Shown here piece after piece: positions 26,659-34,001 of a DNA stretch of 64,000 bases. Made by a program: the position numbers and the translations under genes. How positions within the stretch are numbered: position 1 is the stretch's first letter; each line of letters opens with the position of its first letter. The DNA is taken from NCBI GenBank assembly GCA_019694755.1, contig JAIBBI010000001.1, positions 57,761 through 121,760 on the forward strand, in the 5' to 3' direction. Origin of the DNA: Gemmataceae bacterium. GTDB lineage: Bacteria > Planctomycetota > Planctomycetia > Gemmatales > Gemmataceae. The notes under the pieces were generated by a model, which was not told the DNA's origin, made no database searches, and worked only from the letters and a program-made list of their open reading frames with translations.

Positions 26659-27993
26659 CTATTTGCCGACAATTCCCAGAACGGCCTGAGTCATCGTCGT
26701 CACGCCCGTTTGAATCGATGGCTTGTAGTCGGGGTAGTAATACTCGCTGTGCATCGGAGGAAGGGGCTTGCCCCCCGGCTTCTCCGATTCCGCAATCCGT
26801 TCCGGCGAGATCGTGCCCAGCCAGAACATGCAGGCAGGCACGCCGGCCCGTGCGTACCGCGAGAAGTCCTCGCCGCCCATGATCAGTGCCTTCGGGTGAA
26901 CGTTGTTCTGCCCCAGGGCTGCTCTGGCGATGCCCATGACCTTTTGCGACAGAGCCTTATCGTTGACCAAAGCGGGCGTGAACTCCTCGGCTCGGACGCG
27001 GACCTCGGGTTCCGGAGCCCGTGCCCCCGCGGCGGCTGCCTTGGCTATACGCTCGATGGCTTCCAAAACCTGCTTCCGCGTCGCGTCGGTTGTGGTCCGG
27101 ACGGTAACGAGCAGCTTCACTTCGGCCGGGATGATGTTGTGTTTGGTCCCGCCGTGAAAGGACCCGACAGTGACCACGGCCGGATCGGTCGGCTTCACTT
27201 CCCGACTGACGATGGTCTGGAGGTCGAGAACGATCCGGGCGGCGAGAACGATCGGGTCAATGGCCAGATGGGGAGTCGCTCCGTGCCCCCCCCGGCCCTT
27301 CACGGTGATGTCCACCGAATCCACATTCGCCATGCTGAGCCCGTCGCTGACCGCAATGTGCCCGGCGGTGAGCTGGTTGTCGGTGTGCAGGGCCAGTGCG
27401 AAGTCGGGCTTCGGGAATCGCGAGAAAAGACCGTCTTCAAGCATTCCTCGTGCACCTTCACCGGTCTCCTCGGCCGGCTGGCCAATGAACACCAGAGTCC
27501 CGGCCCAGGAATCTTTCATGGAGGCGAGCGTTCGGGCCGTGCCGACCCAGCAGGTCATGTGGACATCGTGACCGCAGGCGTGCATGACGCCGACTTCCTC
27601 ACCCTGACGGTTTCGGGCACGTTCCTTGCTGGCATACGGTAGCCCCGTGTTCTCCGTGATCGGCAGCGCGTCGAGATCGGTGCGGACGAGGACAGTCGGG
27701 CCTTTGCCGTTGACAAGGACGCCGACCACGCCGTGCCCGCCGACGCCGGTCGTCACGGTAAATCCCGCGTCCTTGAGTTCACGAGTCATCCGGCCGGCCG
27801 TTTGCACCTCATGGCCGGAAAGTTCCGGTTTGGAATGGAGCTGTTTGTACAGTGCTTCCAGGTCGGGCAGGTCGGCATCGATCCTGGCCGCAATCCGCGC
27901 CGCCCGGGCCGCGACGGGATCTGCCGCTTTAGGTTGCGCCAGGCCGACCGAGGCGAGGCCCAATACCGCAGGGAAAATCCATCGCTTCAGCAT
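26659..27993 (-). CDS. secreted M20-family amidohydrolase
   Basis: A 444-residue metal-dependent amidohydrolase/aminoacylase-like peptidase (M20D group, hippurate hydrolase type). A signal peptide is present (about 1-19, FPAVLGLASVGLA). Metal ligands are seen in HACGHDVH and in GQPAEETGEGA, and the dimerisation domain lies roughly at residues 220-335. MGGEDFSRY is the C-terminal metal-site block. It would hydrolyse N-acyl amino acids or related amides outside the cytosol. It is convergent with argC with 2 bases between the stops. Confidence 0.92.
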   Translation of the reverse strand: MLKRWIFPAVLGLASVGLAQPKAADPVAARAARIAARIDADLPDLEALYKQLHSKPELSGHEVQTAGRMTRELKDAGFTVTTGVGGHGVVGVLVNGKGPTVLVRTDLDALPITENTGLPYASKERARNRQGEEVGVMHACGHDVHMTCWVGTARTLASMKDSWAGTLVFIGQPAEETGEGARGMLEDGLFSRFPKPDFALALHTDNQLTAGHIAVSDGLSMANVDSVDITVKGRGGHGATPHLAIDPIVLAARIVLDLQTIVSREVKPTDPAVVTVGSFHGGTKHNIIPAEVKLLVTVRTTTDATRKQVLEAIERIAKAAAAGARAPEPEVRVRAEEFTPALVNDKALSQKVMGIARAALGQNNVHPKALIMGGEDFSRYARAGVPACMFWLGTISPERIAESEKPGGKPLPPMHSEYYYPDYKPSIQTGVTTMTQAVLGIVGK

Positions 27994-28367
27994 GGCGGGG
28001 TTCGTCCGGTTGGGTCGTTCGGGTCTGATGTTCGGAAGCTATGCTAACGGCTGCGCGGCCCGGGGGCCGGTGGATTTCCGGAGATTTTTCCGACCGCGCC
28101 GTTCGGGCCTGCGTATACTGGACAGTGGAGAGGAACGGACACCACTTCAAGCCCGAGACGGCGGGGCCAGCCGGTATGCTGGTCGACGGTTGCGGACACG
28201 GAACCCACGTCTGTCTGCAGAATCGTCACAGGAACCCGCCGCCGACCCCACCGGACGGTCCGATCAAGCCCTAAGGTCCCCGGTTAGCATCTTCGGAGGG
28301 TGGCGCGTTGCGCGCCATCGGGGTCAGACTTTGCCCTGTACCGAATAGCCAGCGAGGAGCACCTGCC
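27994..28367. other. 374-base intergenic region with a hairpin and a possible -10 box
   Basis: This gap lies between the divergent amidohydrolase gene and the small gene at 28368. It holds TATACT at 28114-28119, a good -10 match without a convincing -35, and then some 250 bases of leader. Near its end a perfect hairpin TGGCGCG-TTG-CGCGCCA (28301-28317) stands 50 bases before the start codon. In-frame ORFs here have no domain content or ribosome site. A structured leader or small RNA is possible; I do not recognise a known RNA family. Confidence 0.4.
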
Positions 28368-28574
28368 ATGCGCACCAAGCGATTGACCTTGCAACAGAGA
28401 AAAGAGATCTTCTCCGCTCTTGTCATCGCACAAGACGAGCGGATGGGTGTGTCTGAGTCGAAACAACACGTGATCCGCAACTTCAAGATCTCCGACGTGC
28501 AACTCCGGCAGATCGAAGAAGAGGGCATCGACAAGGAATGGCCGCCCCTCAACCAGGTTTTGGCCGCGGTCTGA
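28368..28574 (+). CDS. small conserved-looking protein of unknown function
   Basis: A 68-residue protein beginning MRTKRLTLQQRKEIFSALV. The ATG at 28368 is preceded by GAGGAG at a nine-base distance, a strong ribosome site. A strong intrinsic terminator follows 25 bases after the stop, so it is a stand-alone transcription unit. The sequence is charged and predicted mostly helical, with no membrane segment and no Cys. The pattern of basic start, Q-rich helix and the IRNFKISDVQLRQIEEEG segment could be a helix-turn-helix, but that is weak. It reads like a small regulator or RNA-associated protein; no function can be assigned. Confidence 0.7.
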   Translation: MRTKRLTLQQRKEIFSALVIAQDERMGVSESKQHVIRNFKISDVQLRQIEEEGIDKEWPPLNQVLAAV

Positions 28575-28598
28575 GACAGTCCGCCAATGTCCTTGGTG

Positions 28599-28635
28599 GC
28601 CGGGCGACGGACATCCGTCGCCCGGCTTTTTCTTT
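28599..28635 (+). terminator. intrinsic terminator of the 68-residue gene
   Basis: GCCGGGCGACGG (28599-28610) and CCGTCGCCCGGC (28615-28626) make a perfect 12-bp stem with loop ACAT, directly followed by TTTTTCTTT. This is a textbook rho-independent terminator. Confidence 0.93.
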
Positions 28636-28823
28636 GCGCCGCGGATCAGCCCCGCCAGTAACAGTTTGCGCAAACCCGCATTCGAACATCGCAGTTCAAT
28701 TCACGAAGTCATCAGCAAGAACGAAATCGCGACGACGAAGTACCCCAATAGCAGTTCCTCGGCAAAACGCGGGAACTGTATCGGCTTTTTCGTGGCACGC
28801 CGGTGTGGAACTTAGCTGAACAC

Positions 28824-28852
28824 TTGACCCCTCTACTCCGTCTCGGAACAAT
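28824..28852 (+). promoter_or_regulatory. candidate promoter of the MotA/Hsp70/vWA cassette
   Basis: TTGACC (28824-28829), a 17-base spacer and AACAAT (28847-28852) match sigma70-type boxes at five and four of six positions. The expected transcript start would be only about 17 bases before the ATG at 28876, leaving just room for the GGAGG site. Confidence 0.45.
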
Positions 28853-28875
28853 GGCGGGTAACGGAGGTAGGCCGC

Positions 28876-29706
28876 ATGGTCCGTACGTCGCACCGGCAAC
28901 CGCGGGAATGGCTTTGGCTGATCGTCGCGGTTGTCGTTGTCGGCGCGGTATGCGTGCCTCTCTGGGAGTTCGCCGGTCGGCCCGGCTACGACGCCGATTT
29001 CCGCAGCAAATGGACTCCCGAACGACTCGGGCGACTCTTCCTCGGGCCGGAGCAGATTGCCTGTTATGCCTGTATGCTCTGGGCCGGGCTCATCATTCTC
29101 AACCGATCGCGGGAAGTCCGCAGGCAGCACAAATCGTTTCGACAGGAATTGCTCCCGATCGAGGAAGGGGCACGCATCCTGCCTGAAGACGCCCGACCGC
29201 TGATTCGCAAGATCGACCAAACTGTGGAACGAAAAGGTCCGAGCATCCTCGCGACCATGTCTCGTCTCGCATTGGGCAAATACTCTGTCAGTCGCTCTGC
29301 GGCGGATGCGGCAGAGGTGGTTCGCGTTCAGGCCGACGTGGAACAGGGCCGACTGGCGGCGGGAATGGCTACTGTTCATTACCTTGCATGGGCGATTCCG
29401 GCGATCGGCTTTCTCGGCACGGTTCGCGGTCTGGCCGGTGGCATGAGCATGGCCACGGTCAACGAAGAGAGCACGGCTCAATTTCTCGATCAGGCGACGC
29501 GTCACCTGGCCGTTGCCTTTGATTGCACGTTCATCGCGCTGGCTCTCAGCTTGTTTCTCATGTATCTTCTGCACGCGATTCAACGACTTGAAGAGTCGCT
29601 GGTTCTGGATTGCCAGCAGTATTGTCAGGAGCACCTGCTGCTCCGACTTTACGACCCGGCCCGCTCTGAGCCCCCTACCAAACTTTCGGTCGTTTCGGCC
29701 AGTTAA
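28876..29706 (+). CDS. MotA/TolQ/ExbB-type proton channel family protein
   Basis: A 276-residue membrane protein with four hydrophobic segments (about 13-33, 60-77, 160-187 and 203-231). The last two carry the family signature AIPAIGFLGTVRGLAGGM and then HLAVAFDCTFIALALSLFLM, matching the pore-lining helices of ExbB, TolQ and MotA. A cytosolic region of some 85 residues joins helices 2 and 3. Such proteins form pentamers around a dimer of a B subunit and pass ions to do mechanical work. No ExbD, TolR or MotB gene of normal type is nearby; the vWA protein two genes downstream has a MotB-like transmembrane start and is the probable partner. GGAGG precedes the ATG. Confidence 0.9.
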   Translation: MVRTSHRQPREWLWLIVAVVVVGAVCVPLWEFAGRPGYDADFRSKWTPERLGRLFLGPEQIACYACMLWAGLIILNRSREVRRQHKSFRQELLPIEEGARILPEDARPLIRKIDQTVERKGPSILATMSRLALGKYSVSRSAADAAEVVRVQADVEQGRLAAGMATVHYLAWAIPAIGFLGTVRGLAGGMSMATVNEESTAQFLDQATRHLAVAFDCTFIALALSLFLMYLLHAIQRLEESLVLDCQQYCQEHLLLRLYDPARSEPPTKLSVVSAS

Positions 29707-29716
29707 CGGAGGCCCG

Positions 29717-30838
29717 ATGGGTTGGGGCAGATCAACGAAAAAGCCCACCGATGATGCCGCCGTGGGACTCGACATCAACTCCGCAAGGGTCCGGGGCGCG
29801 ATCGGTCTTCCGCCGGTACCGCCTCGAGCGCTCCTACTCGCTGGCAGCAGCGATCGATTGTCGTTGGCCGTTGATTTGGAGCCTCGGACTCCCAAAGTCG
29901 GGCAGGCAGCCATGGGGCACCGCCGACGAGCACCGCACCTGCTGTGCTCGAACTTTCTTCCGGCGTTGGGCGAGCCGCGAACGTGGCCGGCCGGGCGAAC
30001 GCGGCTTGACGCGACAGCGGCGCTCACGCTCGTTGGCGAAGCGATCAGGCCAACCGTCAACGGTACCAAGACGGTCTATCTCACCCTTCCCGGATACCTT
30101 TCCGCAACACAGGTCAAGATCGCTCGGGCCGCACTCGAGGCGGCCAAACTACCAATCGCAGGATCCTGCTATCTTTCGCTCGCCCTGGCCTCATGGAGCA
30201 GCCCCCGACGGGGGTCGATCTTGGTCCTAGATGTTGATGACGCAGCCGCCACATGGTCGCTGATCGCCGACGATTCCAGGCAGCTTCGGCTGATCGGTGC
30301 GGTCTCGATACCGCAGTTCGGCCGATTAGCTTGGATCGACCGGCTCATGGACGCAGCCGCCGATCAGTGCATCCGAGTCTGCCGACGCGACCCGCGCGAT
30401 TCGGCCGTCGCGGAACAGGCTCTCGACGATCAGGTCGTCGAATATCTCGAGAAGGACCGCGACGGCCGGCCGCTGTCGCTCGACGTACGAACCGAGCACT
30501 GGTTTCAGAACATCGTGTTCACGCCGGACGAAGTCGAAAGGGCCTGTGCCGGACCGATCCGTACAGTCGTCGACGCCGTCCGCCCTTTGCTGGAGTCGTC
30601 GACTACGCCGCCGGAAGCCCTCCTTGTCACGGCGTCGGCCGCCCGACTGCCCGGGCTCATGGCAACGTTCGGAGTCCGACTCCCCGAGAGAACGGCGATT
30701 GAAGAGCTGCCGGCCAGTGCCCCCGGCGAAGCCGCGTACGGATTGGCGATTCGGCGTAGCCGGGGTGAACTGCCGGCCGGGCATCTTGATTCCGTATTAC
30801 CGCGAATCGAGCCGGCGGCGGAAAGGGCCCGCGTCTGA
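29717..30838 (+). CDS. Hsp70/actin-fold protein with degenerate nucleotide site
   Basis: A 373-residue protein that follows the Hsp70 layout: first strand pair AVGLDINSARVRGAIGL in place of GIDLGTTNS, then VYLTLPGYLSATQVKIARAA like the VPAYF-x-x-x-Q-R block, then SILVLDVDDAAATWSLI at the second phosphate loop. The Gly/Thr residues of both phosphate loops are largely lost, so ATP hydrolysis is doubtful; it may be a pseudo-ATPase or scaffold. There is no substrate-binding domain of the DnaK type. ATG at 29717 follows GGAGG; the in-frame extension to 29513 lies inside the previous gene and is rejected. It is 10 bases after the channel gene and 19 before the vWA gene. Confidence 0.75.
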   Translation: MGWGRSTKKPTDDAAVGLDINSARVRGAIGLPPVPPRALLLAGSSDRLSLAVDLEPRTPKVGQAAMGHRRRAPHLLCSNFLPALGEPRTWPAGRTRLDATAALTLVGEAIRPTVNGTKTVYLTLPGYLSATQVKIARAALEAAKLPIAGSCYLSLALASWSSPRRGSILVLDVDDAAATWSLIADDSRQLRLIGAVSIPQFGRLAWIDRLMDAAADQCIRVCRRDPRDSAVAEQALDDQVVEYLEKDRDGRPLSLDVRTEHWFQNIVFTPDEVERACAGPIRTVVDAVRPLLESSTTPPEALLVTASAARLPGLMATFGVRLPERTAIEELPASAPGEAAYGLAIRRSRGELPAGHLDSVLPRIEPAAERARV

Positions 30839-30857
30839 CCTGTCAGGGAATTGATCC

Positions 30858-32120
30858 ATGCGCGTCCGACATCGCGTACCGATGGTATTCAGCTTGTCGA
30901 TGCTGGACGTGTTCTGCTGCGCACTCGGCTGCGTGACTTTGCTCTGGCTCGTCAACCAGCGCGACGCCAAGCTCAGCGCGAAAGCCAATTCCGGACTTAA
31001 TGAGACCGTGACCGCGTTACGCAATCAGTTGCGCGACGCGCTTACCGAGCGAGATGACCTGTCGAAACAAGTTCAAAAACTCCGGGGTGATTACGCTTCG
31101 GCCGTGCAAAGGGCCGACCAGACGGCAAAAGATCTCGCCGCCATGACTCGCAATGCCGATGACTCGGCTGATCGACTGTCGAAGGCCGGCGAGCAAATTG
31201 CGATGCTGACTCGAGAATCGGCCGACGCCCTGGCGAAACTGCGGAATCTCTCGGCCGAATTGAAGAGCGATGAAGCGAAACTCGCACTGGCTGATCGCCG
31301 TCTGAGTGAGCTTCAATCCAAGCTGTCAGAAGCCGAAGCGGGGGCGAAGTCGATGCGGGAAACCGTATCCAGTGACGCAGCACGGATTCGCGCATTGGAG
31401 ACGGATCTCGATGCCGCCAGGCGATCGATGGCCGGCGTGGACTCCGAGAAAAAGGACCTGCTCGACAAACTTGCCCGGGCTCGCCTGGCAGTGGACAACC
31501 GATTCGAAGGAATCGCTCTGACGGGTCGACGAGTTTTGTTTCTCGTCGACATGTCGGGCAGCATGGAACTCGTCGACGCGAACACGCCGGCCCCTCTGAA
31601 ATGGGCCGGAGTCCGCGAGACGTTGCTCAAGGTGTTCCGCAGCCTGCCCGATCTCGAAAAGTACCAGATCGTCCTATTCTCGGACCGTCTGCTGTTTCCC
31701 CTTGGAAACGAAGGAAAATGGCTCGACCCGGATCCGAAGTCCGCGGAGCGGGTTCAACTGGCCATGAGCGCAGTCCGGCCGAAAGGCAATACCGACATGT
31801 ATGCCGCGCTCGAAGCCGCGTTTCGATACCGGGATCAGGGGCTCGACACGATCTACCTGCTTTCCGACGGTTTGCCGAACATCGGTGAGGGGCTGACTGC
31901 CGACGCGGCCTCGCGAATGCCTGAAACGCAACGGTCGGAAGTCCTGGGCCGAGTGGTGCGGACGACGCTGCGGACCAACTGGAATGCACCCCGGCCCGGT
32001 GCGGGACGCGTCAGGATCAATGCCGTCGGGTTCTTCTACGAGAGCCCGGAGGTCGGCGCCTTTCTGTGGGCGTTGGCCCGGGAAAATGAAGGTAGTTTTG
32101 TTGGCATGAGCAAACCGTAA
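30858..32120 (+). CDS. membrane-anchored coiled-coil vWA domain protein
   Basis: A 420-residue protein in three parts. Residues 9-33 form one transmembrane helix, SLSMLDVFCCALGCVTLLWL, with an Asp (17) at its start, like the ion-carrying Asp in MotB/ExbD. Residues about 36-215 are a long coiled coil. Residues about 220-420 form a vWA domain with MIDAS motif DMSGS (231-235), a Thr in KGNTDMYAAL and Asp in LLSDGLPN, so metal binding is likely intact. As the B subunit of a stator it would place the vWA domain on the far side of the membrane, at the end of a stalk, to bind a protein ligand. It is the last gene of the cassette. Confidence 0.88.
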   Translation: MRVRHRVPMVFSLSMLDVFCCALGCVTLLWLVNQRDAKLSAKANSGLNETVTALRNQLRDALTERDDLSKQVQKLRGDYASAVQRADQTAKDLAAMTRNADDSADRLSKAGEQIAMLTRESADALAKLRNLSAELKSDEAKLALADRRLSELQSKLSEAEAGAKSMRETVSSDAARIRALETDLDAARRSMAGVDSEKKDLLDKLARARLAVDNRFEGIALTGRRVLFLVDMSGSMELVDANTPAPLKWAGVRETLLKVFRSLPDLEKYQIVLFSDRLLFPLGNEGKWLDPDPKSAERVQLAMSAVRPKGNTDMYAALEAAFRYRDQGLDTIYLLSDGLPNIGEGLTADAASRMPETQRSEVLGRVVRTTLRTNWNAPRPGAGRVRINAVGFFYESPEVGAFLWALARENEGSFVGMSKP

Positions 32121-32252
32121 GCGTCCTGTCGTACCGCTTTCGCCAATCCCCCGGTCCGGAAGTACCCTTTGGAACTTGCCCCAATCCGTTTTTTCATACT
32201 CGCCTCAGCCGGCGGTCGTTAAACTCAGAATGACCGCGCCCCGGGGGTGAAC

Positions 32253-33944
32253 ATGACGCTCGTTCAAAGACTGGTGCAATCCGGACGACTCCGCGACGTG
32301 GACGCGGACCGCGCTGAGCGGGCCATTGCAGCGGCGGCGGACCGCCCACCTCACGAACTGCTCGTCGAACAGGGCTTCTCCAAAGAAGACGATGTGCTCG
32401 CTGAACTCGCCACCGAGTTCGGTCTTGATGTCGTTGATCTCACAACGGCTACTGTCGAAACCGACACGTTGTCGTCCGTGCCGCTTCGACTTCTGCACCG
32501 GCGCAACCTGATGCCGCTCCGTCGTGAGAACGGGTCGCTGGTCGTGGCCACGGGTAACCCTTACGACGTCTACGCGCTCGACGAACTCCAGTCGGCCACC
32601 GGCCTTCACGTCATCCCAGTTCTGGCGAGTCCGCGCGAAATTACGCGGTTGATCCGTACTCATTTCGGCGTCGGCGGCGACACGGTGGCGTCACTGGCGG
32701 CCGAGAAGAAGAAGGACGACATCGAACTCCTCGAGGAGATCGAGGCCGACGATTCCGAATTGGCCAAGCAGGCCCAGGAGGCATCGGTCGTCAAACTGGT
32801 GAACGAGATTCTCATCGAAGCGGCGACAGAGCGAGCCAGCGACATTCATATCGAGCCGGACGAGAAAACTCTCCGAATTCGTTACCGGATCGACGGATTG
32901 CTGCAAACCCAGAAGCTGCCTCCCGAGATCAACCGTTTTCAGAACGCCATCGTCAGTCGCATCAAGATCATGGCCCGGCTCAACATTGCGGAGAAACGCC
33001 TGCCGCAGGACGGGCGCATCAAGATGCGGGTCCAGGGCCGGGAGGTCGACGTTCGCGTATCGATCATCCCGATGATCCACGGCGAAGGCATCGTGATGCG
33101 GCTCCTCGACAAGGGCAGGATGGTGTTCAATCTGTCCAGCGTGGGCATGCTCCCACACATTTACAGCACATTCAAGCAGCTCATCGATCGGCCCCACGGA
33201 ATCGTGCTGGTGACTGGCCCGACCGGTTCGGGCAAGAGCACGACGTTGTATTCCGCCCTCAACGAGATCAAGGACGAGGTGACGAAAATCATCACCGTCG
33301 AGGATCCGGTCGAATACCAGCAACCCGGAATCAGCCAGATTCAGGTTCACGGGAAGATCGGGCTCAGTTTTGCGGCCGCGCTGCGGAGCATCCTCCGGCA
33401 CGACCCCGACGTGATCCTGATTGGCGAGATGCGCGACTTGGAAACAGGCGAGGCGGCCATCCAGGCCTCGTTGACCGGTCACATGGTGTTCAGCACGTTG
33501 CACACCAACGACGCTCCGAGCGCGGTGACCCGAATGATCGACATGGGCATCGAGCCGTTCCTCGTCGCCAGTACGGTCGAGGGCGTCATGGCTCAGCGGC
33601 TCGTGCGCACCATTTGCAGTGATTGCAAGGAGGCCGTCGTGCCCAATTACGACGACCTCCCGGCCGATTTCCCTCGCGATGTGCCGACAATCTTTCGCGG
33701 CGCGGGTTGCCGGTCGTGCCGGCAGACGGGCTACCGCGGGCGGACCGGCGTCCACGAACTCATGGTGAACACGGACGGTATCCGGGAAATGATCGTCAGT
33801 CGGGTCAACGCCGGTGTCATTCGCAAGGAAGCCGCAAAGAACGGCATGCTGAGCCTGCGGCAGGACGGCTGGAAAAAGGTAGTCGCGGGGATGACGACTG
33901 TCGACGAAGTCGCCCGCGTTACTGCCGGCGACATCATTGCATGA
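32253..33944 (+). CDS. gspE: GspE/PilB-type secretion ATPase
   Basis: A 563-residue hexameric ATPase powering pseudopilus assembly. It has an N-terminal GspE domain (about 1-150), then Walker A GPTGSGKSTT from residue 322, Asp box DPVEYQQPGISQIQV, Walker B LIGEMRDLETGEAA and the His box GHMVFSTLHTNDA. The tetracysteine zinc motif (CSDC, CRSC, near 453-490) is intact. ATG 32253 with GGGGGTG five bases upstream is preferred over GTG 32247. It is the only GspE in the window and lies apart from the gspF-D cluster, downstream of the vWA gene by 132 bases. Confidence 0.95.
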   Translation: MTLVQRLVQSGRLRDVDADRAERAIAAAADRPPHELLVEQGFSKEDDVLAELATEFGLDVVDLTTATVETDTLSSVPLRLLHRRNLMPLRRENGSLVVATGNPYDVYALDELQSATGLHVIPVLASPREITRLIRTHFGVGGDTVASLAAEKKKDDIELLEEIEADDSELAKQAQEASVVKLVNEILIEAATERASDIHIEPDEKTLRIRYRIDGLLQTQKLPPEINRFQNAIVSRIKIMARLNIAEKRLPQDGRIKMRVQGREVDVRVSIIPMIHGEGIVMRLLDKGRMVFNLSSVGMLPHIYSTFKQLIDRPHGIVLVTGPTGSGKSTTLYSALNEIKDEVTKIITVEDPVEYQQPGISQIQVHGKIGLSFAAALRSILRHDPDVILIGEMRDLETGEAAIQASLTGHMVFSTLHTNDAPSAVTRMIDMGIEPFLVASTVEGVMAQRLVRTICSDCKEAVVPNYDDLPADFPRDVPTIFRGAGCRSCRQTGYRGRTGVHELMVNTDGIREMIVSRVNAGVIRKEAAKNGMLSLRQDGWKKVVAGMTTVDEVARVTAGDIIA

Positions 33945-33974
33945 AAAAGCCCCCGGCGGCCAGCGCCGGGGGCT
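33944..33974 (-). terminator. intrinsic terminator of clpC
   Basis: An 11-bp stem (33948-33958 with 33964-33974) and five-base loop is followed on the minus strand by a run of U from AAAAA at 33944-33948. It lies between the convergent gspE and clpC stops and overlaps the gspE stop, so it may also stop read-through from gspE. Confidence 0.85.
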
Positions 33975-34001
33975 GGTTGGTCAAGTCTATTGATCTAAGT
34001 C

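Larger units (their letters stand above)
28575..28875. other. intergenic region with terminator and promoter
   Basis: The first part carries the intrinsic terminator of the small upstream gene (28599-28635). The middle shows no recognisable gene or RNA, and a long minus-strand open frame through it is the antisense shadow of the next operon. The last 55 bases carry a promoter candidate (28824-28852) and the GGAGG ribosome site of the MotA-like gene. Confidence 0.5.

Noticed and set aside
28041..28274. 77-codon ORF in the leader before the 68-residue gene
   Set aside because: No ribosome site, low-complexity Pro-rich end and no domain.
28120..28320. RNase P RNA, 6S RNA or SRP RNA
   Set aside because: The GAGGAACGG stretch at first recalled RNase P, but none of the other conserved blocks of these RNAs is present.
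28696..30069. 457-codon minus-strand open frame
   Set aside because: Antisense across the promoter region, the MotA-like gene and the start of the Hsp70-like gene; no domain content.
32691..33755. 354-codon minus-strand open frame
   Set aside because: Antisense shadow of gspE.
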